From Endomychus coccineus (taxonomy: Eukaryota > Arthropoda > Insecta > Coleoptera > Endomychidae), in NCBI GenBank assembly GCA_958510875.1, contig OY294067.1:236758361-236822360 (forward strand): a stretch of DNA of 64,000 nucleotides, given 5' to 3'. The notes under the pieces are model-generated. The model saw only the letters and a program-made list of their open reading frames with translations, was not told the DNA's origin and made no database searches. Positions 46,567 through 57,589 of the stretch are shown in pieces. The first letter of the stretch is position 1; each line of letters begins with the position of its first letter. Both the position numbers and the translations under genes were made by a program.

Positions 46567-49470
46567 CATATTGTAAAGAATTGTAATGAATTGCAAGAAT
46601 CAACCTTAAAATATCTGAACCTTGGAATCAATATCATACATCAAAATATACGTAGCCTTAGAAAAAATTTTGATGAATTTGTTGTGTATCTGGAATCTCT
46701 TGATTTTCAGTGCGATGTAATTATATTAACAGAAACTTGGAACGTTCCAAACATAGAAAACTTCAAATTGCCAAATTATACCACACATTATAATAATTCT
46801 AATCTTAACCAAAACGACGGTACATGTGTCTTTATTAATAATAAGTTGAACTTCACAACACTAGTCACAAAAATCTCAGATATAAGCGTCACACAAATTA
46901 AGATGATAATCAACAAATCAAACTACGATATTTTTGCAATCTACAGACCACCATCCACAGATGAAATGGGATTCATCGAGCAATTGGAGTATTTTTTGAA
47001 ACAAAACGGTAGATCCCATTTCAGTGTGTTGATAGGAGACCTGAACATAGATTTAAATAAGTCAGACATAATAACAAATTCGTATATTAACGTTCTTAGC
47101 TCATGTGGCTACAAACAATATATAAAATCAGCCACTAGAGTAACTTCAGAAACAAAGAGCTGCATTGATCATGCATTTATTAAAATGGACCACAACTCTA
47201 GTAATACACAAATAATTCCAATTATATTCGAAAGCGCAATAACAGACCATTTTAGTGTTATAATAAATATCTCTGAAAAAGATAAATTCTACTCAGAAAA
47301 TACAGAACCCATCTACAAACAGATAAAAAATATTAACTATGACGAACTCAATAATATTTTACAACAAGAAACGTGGAACGAAGTCTACGTCGAACAAAAT
47401 GTAAATAGAGCCTACGAATCATTTCAAAATAAATTATCCTCTGCTATAACGAGATGCACGCATTATAGGAATATTCATATTCACAAACAAATTAAGCCTT
47501 GGATCACACAGGGACTAATCACATCAATCAAAAAGAGAGATAAACTGAAAAAAAAATGCATTAACGAAAATAACCCAGAAAACTGGAATGAATATAAACA
47601 ATACCGAAATCACCTTACAAAACTATTAATAAAAACAAAAGAAAATTACTATAGAACTAAATTAATCAATGCCAAAAATGATACAAAAACCATATGGAAA
47701 ATAATAAAAAATACGGAAAGCATAACGTCGGAAAATTTTAAATTGTATAATGATCAAAACATAATAACATCAAAACCAAATGAAGTTTCCAATATCTTCA
47801 ATTCACAATTTTCAACAGTTGGGGTAAAGATGTCAGATTTCATAAAAAATGACGAACATTCGGATTTTACAGATACTCTCCCTATAGAAAACAATCAATT
47901 ACACTCCATGTACCTAGATCCTGTAACATCGGAAGAAGTTTCAGAAATAATCAAAAGACTGAAAAATAAACTTTCCTGTGGTTCGGACCAACTATATACC
48001 AAAACAATCAAGGAAATCAGAGCAAACATTGTTACAATACTAGCACACATAATAAATACCATATTCACTTCCGGAAAATTTCCAACTGCACTAAAGCAAT
48101 CAATCATAACCCCCATATATAAGAATGGCGATAAGAATGACCCTAAAAATTATAGACCGATCTCAGTCATATCGATAATTGCTAAAATTCTAGAAAAATG
48201 CATAGTCTCCAGATTAAATAAATACCTAGCAAAAAATAATATAATATCAGCACGGCAATTCGGCTTCAGAGAAAATCTTTCTACAGAAGATGCTCTATTT
48301 CAATTCACCAGAAAAATACATGAAAACCTAGAAGAGAATAAAAAAGTTATAGGAATATTTATAGACTTGGCAAAGGCTTTCGATAGTATATCTCATGAAA
48401 TGCTTTTGCCAAAACTTGAATCTTACGGCATCCGCGGGATTGTATTTGAGCTTTTTAAGGACTATCTGACCAACCGTACGCAAAAAGTCAAAATAAATAA
48501 CTACTTAAGTGAAATACAAGAAATAAAATGTGGTATCCCCCAAGGAACAGTTCTTGGTCCCCAGCTATTCCTACTGTATATAAATAACATGTTGAATGTT
48601 GATATTTCGGGAGATATTATATCATACGCCGATGATACTGTGCTACTCTTTACAAGTCACACTTGGGAAATAACAAAAAAACAGGCAGAAAAGGGCCTTT
48701 ACAAAATCAAATGCTGGCTAGACAGTAATCTGCTTAGCTTGAACTTCCAAAAAAACAAATTCATGACCTTCTCAAATAGTACCGTGAATCAACCCGATCT
48801 GACCACATTAAAATATCACTCCAACTGCAGACTGAATCCATGTACATGCCAAAGAATTATAGAAAAAACCGAAAATATTAAATATCTTGGCCTAATGATT
48901 AACAATACACTGAAATGGGATAGCCACTCTGAGTATCTAACAAAAAGACTGAGAAAACTGGTATACACGTTTTATGAACTAAGAAAGTTTCTTCCAATAG
49001 ACATTCTCGTAATAGCATACAAATCGCTGGTCGAATCTATTTTATCTTACGGTATTATCATATGGGGCGGTACTTACCAAAATCAACTGAAAACACTTAT
49101 ATTGACACAAAAATGGATCTTGAAAGTTCTACTATCAAAACCAAAAAGATTCTCAACAACACAGCTCTTTTCAGACAAAAGATTCATGAACCTACACGAA
49201 CTCTATGTTTTTAACGTTTCCAAATTCATGTACAAAAATAAAATTGAGAAAAACTCAAATAACCACGATTACAACACAAGAAAAAGGGACAACATAAAAA
49301 CACCCCAAACTAAAACAACTTTATACCAAAAATTTATATGTACAACAGGCCCAAAAATTTACAATTGTCTACCCCAAGACTTAAAAAATATACGAAATTT
49401 CAAATTATTTTGCAATAAAACGAAAAAATTCATACTTAATAACAGAGACAATATCGAGTCAATAATATGA
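46567..49470 (+). CDS. LINE ORF2: APE endonuclease and reverse transcriptase, open frame without an ATG start
   Basis: The frame is open from 46567 (after TAA) to TGA at 49468-49470, about 967 codons. There is no ATG before residue ~110, inside the endonuclease, so the start must be non-AUG (TTG 46591), coupled to upstream translation, or lost by mutation. Domains: APE endonuclease (NIIHQNIRSLRKNFDEF, VIILTETWN, IGDLNIDLN, SCIDHAFIK, ITDHFSVI); reverse transcriptase with NYRPISVISIIAKILEKCIV, IFIDLAKAFDSISHEML, GIPQGTVLGPQLFLLYIN and catalytic YADD at about 48625; then KYLGLMIN and a C-terminal segment lacking RNase H. All catalytic motifs are intact. The enzyme would nick target DNA and copy its own RNA there. 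Confidence 0.9.
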   Translation, partial: HIVKNCNELQESTLKYLNLGINIIHQNIRSLRKNFDEFVVYLESLDFQCDVIILTETWNVPNIENFKLPNYTTHYNNSNLNQNDGTCVFINNKLNFTTLVTKISDISVTQIKMIINKSNYDIFAIYRPPSTDEMGFIEQLEYFLKQNGRSHFSVLIGDLNIDLNKSDIITNSYINVLSSCGYKQYIKSATRVTSETKSCIDHAFIKMDHNSSNTQIIPIIFESAITDHFSVIINISEKDKFYSENTEPIYKQIKNINYDELNNILQQETWNEVYVEQNVNRAYESFQNKLSSAITRCTHYRNIHIHKQIKPWITQGLITSIKKRDKLKKKCINENNPENWNEYKQYRNHLTKLLIKTKENYYRTKLINAKNDTKTIWKIIKNTESITSENFKLYNDQNIITSKPNEVSNIFNSQFSTVGVKMSDFIKNDEHSDFTDTLPIENNQLHSMYLDPVTSEEVSEIIKRLKNKLSCGSDQLYTKTIKEIRANIVTILAHIINTIFTSGKFPTALKQSIITPIYKNGDKNDPKNYRPISVISIIAKILEKCIVSRLNKYLAKNNIISARQFGFRENLSTEDALFQFTRKIHENLEENKKVIGIFIDLAKAFDSISHEMLLPKLESYGIRGIVFELFKDYLTNRTQKVKINNYLSEIQEIKCGIPQGTVLGPQLFLLYINNMLNVDISGDIISYADDTVLLFTSHTWEITKKQAEKGLYKIKCWLDSNLLSLNFQKNKFMTFSNSTVNQPDLTTLKYHSNCRLNPCTCQRIIEKTENIKYLGLMINNTLKWDSHSEYLTKRLRKLVYTFYELRKFLPIDILVIAYKSLVESILSYGIIIWGGTYQNQLKTLILTQKWILKVLLSKPKRFSTTQLFSDKRFMNLHELYVFNVSKFMYKNKIEKNSNNHDYNTRKRDNIKTPQTKTTLYQKFICTTGPKIYNCLPQDLKNIRNFKLFCNKTKKFILNNRDNIESII

Positions 49471-49909
49471 TGAAAATAAAAAACAAAAAATTATACACTC
49501 CAAAAAACCCCTGTTCTGGTCCTCTAAATCATCAACTAAACCAAGTTATAATGTATATTGTAAGTGCAGGTAGTATGTATGTATATATGTATACTATTAT
49601 TTTACTTATTATTACTTTAATCTTTTTTTTTCCTGAATATAAAACTATCAATTAACGATAAGTATTTTCATGTAAACAGTACCATTAATTTTATTTAAAA
49701 AAAAAATATTTTCTATTCCTTCTGCTTACTGATATAAACTGTCAATTTAGAATAAACATTTTCATGTATAACGATATAAGTAATTCACTTGATTTACTTG
49801 CTACTCAAATATACCAATCAGGCACACTACAACTTTTCCAGAAGTTAGGTGCAATGTATTTATATTAAAATATAGCATTTACCCTGAAATGTAACATTAG
49901 TTCAATAAA

Positions 49910-49942
<33 letters not shown>

Positions 49943-50040
49943 ACTGTTTTAAGTTAGCATTATCTTTGAACGACTGTGGAAGTTTATTGAACATCTTCAT
50001 GTCTTATGCCGAGGTATCAACGGGTAGTAGGATAAGTATG
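49471..50040 (+). other. LINE 3' untranslated region and downstream flank
   Basis: AT-rich sequence after the ORF2 stop, ending with AATAAAATT before the (ATCT)n tail at 49911-49942. AATAAA at about 49902 could serve as polyadenylation signal. About 100 bp of unassigned sequence follow. Confidence 0.6.
49911..49942 (+). repeat. (ATCT)n LINE tail
   Basis: About eight ATCT units directly at the 3' end of the LINE. Element-specific tandem tails are used in priming by several LINE clades. Confidence 0.9.
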
Positions 50041-50048
50041 AATTGAAT

Positions 50049-50790
50049 TCATTGCCGGGAAATGAACCAACATTTATTTTGACATATCAAAAGTTGCTTC
50101 ATATGTATACATGGAAGGGGTAGTAATTGCAATTGTCGGAAGATGCATAGCACATGGTTGATATTGCTACATAACATGTCAATGTGAGCATCCCAGATTA
50201 ATGCGTTATCTATACATAGCCCCCGAAAACTTACAGTCTGAACTTGCCTCAAAGATTGAACATTGAATTATCATTCGCAACCATCGTCAGAATCCCTTGC
50301 TTCAGTACTATTGGCAAATCATTGACAAATAATAACTAGAAAATAAGGGGTCAAAGTACAGATCCGTGAGGTACACCATATACAACCTTCAATATATTAG
50401 ATTTTAGTTCAGTATCAACAACCTGATAACGATCAGACAAATATGATGAAATCCACTGATACAACTTCCCCCTAAAACCATATCCAGACAATTTATCAAG
50501 AAATAGGTTGTGATCAACAAGGTCAAATGCCTTGCCTAGATTCATGAACGCTCTACAGCTTTTTTTTACCATCAAGTTCCTTATAGAAATAACTTTTCCA
50601 TAAAAGTCAATATGGCGGACTGCGTAGATCTATTCTTCCAAAAACCGTGTTGAAAACATGACATTATTTTATAGCGATTTTGGACGGCCAATATTCTAGA
50701 AGCTACAATTTCATCTAGTATCTTGGACAAAGTAGATAACAGGGAGATAGTACGGAAATTTTCACCTTGTTCCATGCTCCTTTTTTTAAT
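50049..50790 (-). pseudogene. LINE reverse transcriptase relic
   Basis: On the minus strand the pieces read in order: EQGENFRTISLLSTLSKILD and CFQHGFWKNRSTQSAIL (50775-50581); CRAFMNLGKAFDLVDHNLF and VYGVPHGSVL (50575-50351); then VNDLPIVLKQG, ANDNSMFNL (position of YADD) and FRGLCIDNALIWDAHID (50252-50049). The block A Asp is replaced (MNLGKAFD) and YADD is destroyed. Several frameshifts and stops are present. It is a different LINE family from the 45.7-kb element. Endonuclease and 3' end are missing. Confidence 0.82.
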
Positions 50791-51501
50791 ATAGTTCGTT
50801 ACTTAAAAAAGATGTTGTTCCTAAGTCGGCGAACTGTTCCTTACATTTGAAATTCTGAAGAATTATTTACTAGGAAAGACTTCAAATCTTATTCTATCTC
50901 ATTGAAAGTTTATTCGAATTAACAATACAAGTGTTTTACAATTCTATGTTTAATCGCTGGGGTAATTTGTTAGAATTCAAACTTGATTTGTCGTTCATAC
51001 CACCTCAATACCTCACCTTCAACATGACGAACACAGTTATTACAAAACTGATAATAAATAATAATCTGTTCCGATGTGCTGGTTGTAATACTTCTTTGAA
51101 ATTCTCCACAAAATGTCTATTGAGTTCAAGACTCATTGAAGCAAGTATAGATAAATAGCACCAATAGAAAGCTGTTACTTCTTCTAGTCTGATGTTATTC
51201 TGTTTCAACCGTTCTTTTATTTCTCCCTTTTTCTCATAACAAGTTGATAAGGTCTTTCTCGACCAGATCGATCAGTAAATCGTAAAATATGAATTTTTGA
51301 CACTTCTGCGGGTTAAATGTGTATAATATATATCTATAACCAGGAAAACACTGTTGTCATAATGGTTGAGTAAAATACTATAGTTTCATTTGAAAAACTG
51401 AAGATAAATGTCAAAGTACCACTTCCAAGGGGACTACCGAGCCACAAAACAATACAGTTCCTGTAATCACCATTTAAAAGCTACAGTGGTTTTCACATAT
51501 A
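50791..51501. other. No recognised gene
   Basis: AT-rich; short frames on both strands over 50931-51208 have no recognisable motif. Confidence 0.4.
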
Positions 51502-52415
51502 CCGGGATATCAAAAATTATCTTGGTCAAGGGTGGTTGTGGAATCTAAAACGTGTGTCTTACTTTACGTTATCAGAACTTGTGTCAAATTAATTAATTTG
51601 AAGTTTCTAAAAGTGAGGAATTTCGCAATTTTATACGAATGTCTCTAGCGCTTTAGACTCCGGGATTTTCACGTGGCCTATCGAAATTAGAAGGTTCGAA
51701 TTGTATGAAAACACAATTGCATGAATGCCAAACGTCCTACACAATTGCATGAATGCCAAACGTCCTACACAATTGCATGAATGCCAAACGTCCTATGTAA
51801 TTAGCTAAGTGTTTTCGGCTATAGGCCGCTAGCTTTTAACTGCTTTTGGGTATATTCTAGTACCTAGAAAATTCCCTTTGGTACGTCGCACGTTAGACGC
51901 GCGTAGCTGAGACCTGAGAGTACCTGTTTTTATTTTAATTAAATTTTCCTATTCAATCGACATTTTGGGGGCCGAGACTATGCTATTTAGTTGGCCCCGT
52001 TCATAAACTAACGACATGGAGCGAAAACCGCATGCGAAAAGTCCTCGTAAAGACGTTCTATGTTCCGAAGATTTGCACTTTTCTAACTCGCGAGCTACGC
52101 GCTCCTCACGTGAACGTCATTCGACTTATCGAAAATTAACCAATTTAAAACAGTTTTCGACCCCGTTTGTGGCTATTGCGACCTTGTAAAAAGTTCAAAG
52201 TTAACTTTTCGTTTTACATTACACAACCACACTTGACCAAGATAATTTTTAATTTGTAGTTCATTATTGTTTTACAACTGAAATAAATAGGTATGAAATT
52301 TGTAGGTTATTGATGATGTCAGTGTGACAGTGACATAATTATCTCAAACGTAAAGTAAGACACACGTTTTAGATTCCACAACCACCCTTGACCAAGATAA
52401 TTTTTGATATCCCGG
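51502..52415. mobile_element. 914-bp TA-duplicating MITE with internal tandem repeat
   Basis: The left end CCGGGATATCAAAAATTATC is inverted at the right end (52415 leftwards). The inverted repeats run about 70 bp, through TTGGTCAAGGGTGGTTGTGG and AACGTGTGTCTTACTTTACG. TA flanks both ends (51500-51501, 52416-52417). A further inverted partial copy of the terminal motif (ACCACACTTGACCAAGATAA) lies at about 52226-52245. The interior is less AT-rich and carries the 28-bp triplicate below, but no transposase. Confidence 0.85.
51711..51794 (+). repeat. Three perfect 28-bp tandem units
   Basis: Units starting ACACAATTGCATGAATGCCA and ending AACGTCCT occur at 51711-51738, 51739-51766 and 51767-51794 without a mismatch. 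Perfect identity implies recent expansion, or collapse and expansion of an array. Confidence 0.95.
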
Positions 52416-52436
52416 TACAAACAGTCGCACAAATGG

Positions 52437-52562
52437 GCATCATCTCAAAAATAATGTAGATCGAATCAGAATGGCCGGAAATGGATATTTCCTCGAAAAC
52501 CCGGATTTTTTTTAGGTCGAATAAAATACTTCCCTTACATTATGTGTAGTGAGGGAAGTAGA
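52437..52562 (-). repeat. ACTTCCC palindromic repeat family, copy 3
   Basis: On the minus strand it begins ACTTCCCTCACTACACATAA, forms a hairpin with GGGAAGT, then GTTTTCGAGGAAATATCC and ends ATTATTTTTGAGATGATG. This is the same block order as 32584-32731. Confidence 0.6.
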
Positions 52563-52801
52563 AATTTTAAATCTTACAAGATGAAAAAAGATCCAATTTA
52601 TTGAACATATGCTGCCGGGATTGGTAGATTTATCTTTATTTTCTATTTCACCAATCCAAACAGCAAATTACTCTAATATTGAAAAATTATTGAATTTACA
52701 CTTAGTCAAATTATAACATTAAAGACAAACTTTATGCAACTGTCAAATTAATTATACCAAATATAGTTGTTATGTTCATTAATTATTTGTATTATTTACA
52801 G
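52563..52801 (+). other. Putative intron end before the host exon
   Basis: AT-rich sequence ending in TTATTTGTATTATTTACAG, a pyrimidine-rich tract with an AG acceptor at 52800-52801. Confidence 0.45.
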
Positions 52802-53415
52802 GTTCTTCAACAGAACTGATGCCGAGTATTATGGGAGCTTTCGATGTAATTTTAGGACACGAGAAGGCTCAAAAAGATGTTCCCAAGCGCACATATCAAG
52901 CAAACACATTCATGAACCTCTCACCTGGCGTACAAAAATTATTATCGAATATCCCTGACCAAGACATCAACAAAAATTTTTCGTCGGAAGAAAACTTAGG
53001 ATCAAAAAAATGTTTTCCAAAACCTATTTATCGCTCATTTAGAAGGACAATCCATAAAAGCAATGATTCTTTAGAGGTGATATCAGTAAATGTTCAAAAG
53101 ATGTTATCTAATCTGCCTGATAATGAATTGGTTTCCACAGCTAGCCACATCAATATCCACGATAAGAAACAAAATAATTTTTTTAGTTCTACGGGAAAAG
53201 TGTCGACAGCAGAGCTTTCGTGTGCGTCGCTTTGTAATAGCGCTAAAACAATGGCAAATAATGAAAATTGTGAATTATGTGATTGTGGTAAAGTACAAAT
53301 AAATGAGAGTAAAGAGGACTGTCGAAAACCGTTAGGAAGTTATTTACACACTTCGCCGGAAGGAATTGCTTCAAGAATGCCAGTAGGCCGCAAGAATATG
53401 GGAAAACACTTGCAG
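52802..53415 (+). CDS. Candidate internal exon of an unidentified host gene
   Basis: A 614-bp open stretch lies between a good acceptor (TATTTACAG at 52801) and a donor (TTGCAG|GTAATT at 53415/53416). The reading frame enters with two bases of a split codon and ends on a codon boundary. The coded ~204 residues look disordered and polar. A motif VQKLLSNIPD (about residue 45) returns as VQKMLSNLPD about 55 residues later, and a Cys-rich segment NCELCDCGK lies near residue 165. I recognise no family. Codon use is less AT-extreme than the transposon relics and there are no stops. No partner exon was identified within the window, so this could also be a chance open frame. The sequence does not show what it does. 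Confidence 0.45.
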
Positions 53416-53829
53416 GTAATTTAACTCAATTAATGGCTAACTTATAATTAATCAAGACAATGTAAATTATGCAAATATGTCCATATGATTGAAACGTTTC
53501 CTTTGTTCTGTGAAAACGTCAACTGGTGAAGAGAGAACTCGGCATATTTTGCACTGTCGCAGTACATAGAAAATTAGAACATATTGAATTCAATAGAATA
53601 AAGCTTGAGCATAACAAAAATTATGAAAATTAACTCGACTAATTACGTCATTTTTCATGGTTGAATGGCATGAAAATTCATGAGTACGATTCATTGGTCA
53701 ATTAACTACAACTTGAAATCAAATCGGTCAAGCAACAAATGTCTCGATGAAACTCGAGTAATTCATCAATTAAGCTAGTTAACAAATTAATCATCCCTAT
53801 ATGAGAGTTGGTGATGCTATTATTATTGA
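53416..53829. other. Putative intron, no features
   Basis: AT-rich and non-coding; downstream of the candidate donor site. Confidence 0.35.
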
Positions 53830-54430
53830 TGTAACGATGAGGAAGGTCCCCTACTTCCTAAGCCGAGGCCCCTAGTACCCCATATCACCTAGTGGAACGG
53901 CATCCACTCAAGAGTGTTCACCAAGCTATCGAACGTCCACCTAACCAAAACCCAGTCAAGGCAGGTCCGAATAGGTGGTTAATGCCCTGAAGAAATTAAG
54001 CACCGTCCTCGTATCTCGTTTCTGAATCTCCTCAGTGTCGCAGGAAACGGCGTTACGCATCAGCACACAATGTGCATTGTCGTTTCCTTTTTTTTCGTTT
54101 GTATCACCTACAAGGGTGATTCATTGTCTAGACCATCTCTAGACGGTTAAACGGTACATGCCCCGTTAGTACCTGTGTCAGCAGTTGCTGAGATCATTTT
54201 TCTTTAATGTGCGGTCCAATTAGTGCTTTAAACTTCTGCAACCGTCACTTCTTGCAACTTTTCCGAGTGCTGGGATCTGACTCAGCGGTAGATCGTCCAT
54301 TTGACGTTACTCTTGAAAATGCCCCCCGCTGATTCAGAGCATACTAACTTTGACCCCTAGTTTTGCAAGCTCATCGGTTATTTCGGTTCGCCTCATTCCA
54401 GAATGGCTGGAGACTTCATTATCCGCTAAA
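53830..54430 (-). pseudogene. LINE RNase H and 3' end relic
   Basis: The minus strand from about 54425 reads SSHSGMRRTEITDELAKLG, which matches the HSGxxGNExADELAKxG end of a LINE RNase H domain. Further down, RNAVSCDTEEIQKRDTRTVL and LNFFRAL (about 54060-53985) recall the terminal CDxxxxxR...I..F segment. The rest, ending near 53830, is a GC-richer stretch with GCCTCGGCTTAGGAAGTAGG that looks like a LINE 3' untranslated region. Several stops and frame changes. It is probably a different family from the RNase H relic at 38.2 kb. Confidence 0.6.
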
Positions 54431-54431
54431 T

Positions 54432-55213
54432 GTTACTCCATAGAGGCGCGAATTGCGATTTGCGATATTCGCATTCGCAAATAGCAAGTCGCGTCCTATT
54501 TCATATACACGCAAACTTTCGCAACTATTTTAGGGATATTATTTTTCACTAAGCTATATGTGATATTTATAACCTAACATTTTCTATTTGTTTGTGTACG
54601 GTTAGATAATAATTTATTTTGTAATCTAATACTATGGATGAAGAATTATTTCATTGGCGACGAAGGCGTGTAATTGCTGTTTATGTATTGTTAAAAAAAA
54701 GGAGTAAAACAAAAAGAAATAGGGTTGTGTCCTTCATATCTGCAGACTTTTCTGCAGGCATTTGGGAGCTTTCAGATCTTCAAACTGTGCAAACTCAATG
54801 CAATTATGTTGTTTGTGTTACAATAGACTGAGAATGCTAGTATTAAAAATACATTTAGTAAAGTTATTTCTAGCCAAAATATTTAAATTTACAATGTAGA
54901 TACCTCATCAGGATGAGGATTCATTTCGTACCAATTAAAAATATATAATACAAAAATAAAGAAAGAGAAGCTACACAAATAAGCAAATCATTCTTCTTCT
55001 CTACTACTTTTATCCCTCAGCGCATGCTCGAGCCATAATTCGCGCGAATGTTCTCAAAATATTGAAACTATCTCAAGATTCCCGCCCCCAGATTTCAAAT
55101 CTTGCGAACTCGCAAGAAATTAAACTATCGTCGGTGATCTTTCCCCGCCATTTTTTTTAATTCTAATTGACCAATGAGAACATTATTCGCAATTCACGTC
55201 TCTATGAAGTAAC
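54432..55213 (+). mobile_element. Non-autonomous DNA element, possibly PIF/Harbinger-like
   Basis: The left end GTTACTCCATAGAGGCGCGA and the complement of the right end GTTACTTCATAGAGACGTGA are inverted repeats extending to GAATTGCGA. The TTA/TAA at the ends would suit a Harbinger target, but the exact duplication is unclear. A 65-codon frame from ATG 54634 (MDEELFHWRRRRVIAVYVLL) recalls the basic N-terminus of Harbinger nucleases and then loses homology, as if only the start of a transposase was kept. Confidence 0.5.
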
Positions 55214-55634
55214 CTTAAGATTGTTTAACGTGTTAATACAATCCTTCACGTGCTTTGATGTTATTATCATGCTACTCAGCGCAGCGAATAACGTTAAAAT
55301 TTTGGTTTTCGCAACTAATTTCAGAAAAATAAAACAAATCATGGTTTATTGATTGTATCGCACTGCGATGTCATATCAGAAGATGCGACGCCATATAAGT
55401 TCACATGAGATTAGCGGAACATGTAAATTTTTTTGAAAAACAAGAAGTTCATCAACATTTTTGTTTTCACAACTAATTAATTAGCCACAAGCAAACGACA
55501 AATTATCCGCTTGCTCGTCGCTCAATTTGCTTCACCTACTTCATATACATCCAGAATTCATGTCGTGAATTTCTATCGATATTCAATTCTTTGATAGGCC
55601 TAATGGATGGCATAGATCTCGAGGTTTGTCAAAA
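55214..55634. other. No recognised gene
   Basis: AT-rich non-coding sequence between two mobile elements. Confidence 0.4.
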
Positions 55635-57390
55635 TTGCGCATTCATATTAATAGTGCAGTCGAATGGGTATTTGAGGTCGAAATCCTTGAGAAATGGACC
55701 GATTTTGATAGGACAAAGTGCATTCTCTTCGGAATTTTATCAGGAACAAAGTCTACCTCGTCTGAAGTTGCGAAAAAAATTTGCATTGTTATAAACAATA
55801 AATTAACAATTTAATTAGCGTATTTATGAGATTAGATAAAAATTCATAAAAAATGATCGAGTAAAGACTATTCTTAGTCAGTGAAGATATGAAAATTATT
55901 AAACGAGTAGTTGAATTAACTTCATTTGTTATAAACAATTTATTTATTAACAAATAGACGAATTCGATCAAAACTACGAGTTTAGGATCGTTTTCGAATA
56001 ATGTTGGCCTTCTGAGTTGGATTTTGTCTTCAATATCGTCGAATATATACCCGCTGATTTGTTAATTTGTTATAAACAAATTAGATTTATCAATAAATAT
56101 ACGAATTTGACCGAAATGTTGAGTTTATAGTCGTTTTCATCTAATTTTGGCCCTCTCTATACGATATTATTGTTATTATGGTCTTTAAATGCATATATAA
56201 ATTTTTGAATTGTTATAAATAAATTATTTATTCATAATTATACGTATTTGACCAAAATCTCGAGTTTATATTCGTTATCAGCCCATTTTGGGCTCTTGAG
56301 TTCGATTTTATTGTTATTATAGTCCTTAAATGCATAGATAAATTTTTGAATTGAACTAAATAAATTATTTATTAATAAATATATCAATTGCGCCAAAATT
56401 CCAAGTGTAAAGTGTTCTTAAAAATAATGTATCAATAGTCAAATAGATTATATCAAAAGAATTAAGAAAAATAGATCTCTATTTTGAAACGAACAAATAA
56501 AAACTTTTTTATTCTCGTTCATCTCAGGATATAATACGGTGCTCATTTCCCTGATGTTAGAATTTGAAAATTATTCTTTTCGTGGCATTACAGCGGGAAT
56601 TGTGAATTATTATTCGTGACGTTTGAATTAAACTATTTTTTTTCTTGAACATGGCATTTTCTTATTAATCTATTATTTTACTAAGACTTGATTTTTTTTT
56701 TGATATAATCTATTTGACTATTAATACATTAATTTTAAAAGCACTTTACACTTGGAATTTTGGCGCAATTCGTATATTTATTAGTGAATAATTTATTTAT
56801 AACAATTCAAACATGTATCTATACATTTAAGGACTATAATAACAATAAAATCGTACTAAAGAGGCCAAAATTAGCTGAAAACGACTATAAACTCGACATT
56901 TTGGTAAAATTCGTATATTTATTAATAAATATAATTTGTTTATAACAAATTAGCGGATATACACCCGACGATATGGACAACAATAGCGAACTCAGAAGGC
57001 CAAAATTATTCGAAAGCGATCCTAAACTCGTAGTTTTGGTCGAATTCGTATATTTGTTAATAAATAAATTGTTTATAACAAACGAAGGTAATTCAACTAC
57101 TTGCTCAACTATTTTCATAATGTTGACTGACCAAAAATAGTCTTTACCCTATCATTTTTCATACACTTTTATGTAATGTCATAAATACGCTAATTAAATT
57201 GTTAATCTATTGTTTATGAACAATGCAAATTTTTTGCGCAACTTTAGACGAGGTAGACTTTATTCCTGATAAAATTCCGAAGAGAATACACTTTGTCCCA
57301 TCAAAATCGGTCCATTTCCCAAGGATTTCGAGATTTGGCATATCTTTCTACCCATTTGACTGCACTATAAACTCTATAACCTATGCGCTA
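55635..57390. mobile_element. Foldback element 3 with ~142-bp tandem-repeat arms
   Basis: The outer parts, including AGTGCAGTCGAATGGGTA, GAAATCCTTGAGAAATGGAC and ACAAAGTGCATTCTCTTCGG, return inverted at the right end (57390 leftwards). The left arm then holds four diverged units of about 141-143 bp, with their TTATTAATAAATATACGAAT-type core at about 55933, 56074, 56217 and 56360. The right arm holds inverted counterparts at about 56760-57080. The non-repeated loop is about 56460-56690. The AT-rich frames on both strands are repeat translations and not genes. Confidence 0.85.
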
Positions 57391-57589
57391 CAACTGATTA
57401 ATATTTCGAAATATCCATACAAATATCTACAACAGCCTCCATGAAGATTGAAAGTATAGAAGAAACGACGCTAAAGGAGAGGCGAAATTGTCCGAATACG
57501 AACACTTGTATCTTGTTGTTAATGCTAAAAGTCGGCCCACATTTAGATAGCTACTTGGAAGCAACAATATAACCGCGATCTTGCTTCGT

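Larger units (their letters stand above)
45680..49942 (+). mobile_element. Two-ORF non-LTR retrotransposon (LINE), nearly intact
   Basis: A ~4.2-kb unit with a GC-richer 5' start (GTTTAAAGCCGCTCCG near 45680), ORF1 (45746-46315), a 250-bp spacer, an unbroken endonuclease-RT ORF2 (to 49470), a ~450-bp 3' region and an (ATCT)n tail. Tails of short tandem repeats instead of poly(A), together with this ORF pair, point to the CR1/L2/Jockey side of the LINE tree; the exact clade is not decided. No target duplication was identified. It is the source-like relative of the relic at 680-1126/7521-8340. Confidence 0.85.

Noticed and set aside
49913..49940. (ATCT)n as an independent microsatellite
   Set aside because: Its position exactly at the LINE 3' end makes it the element's tail.
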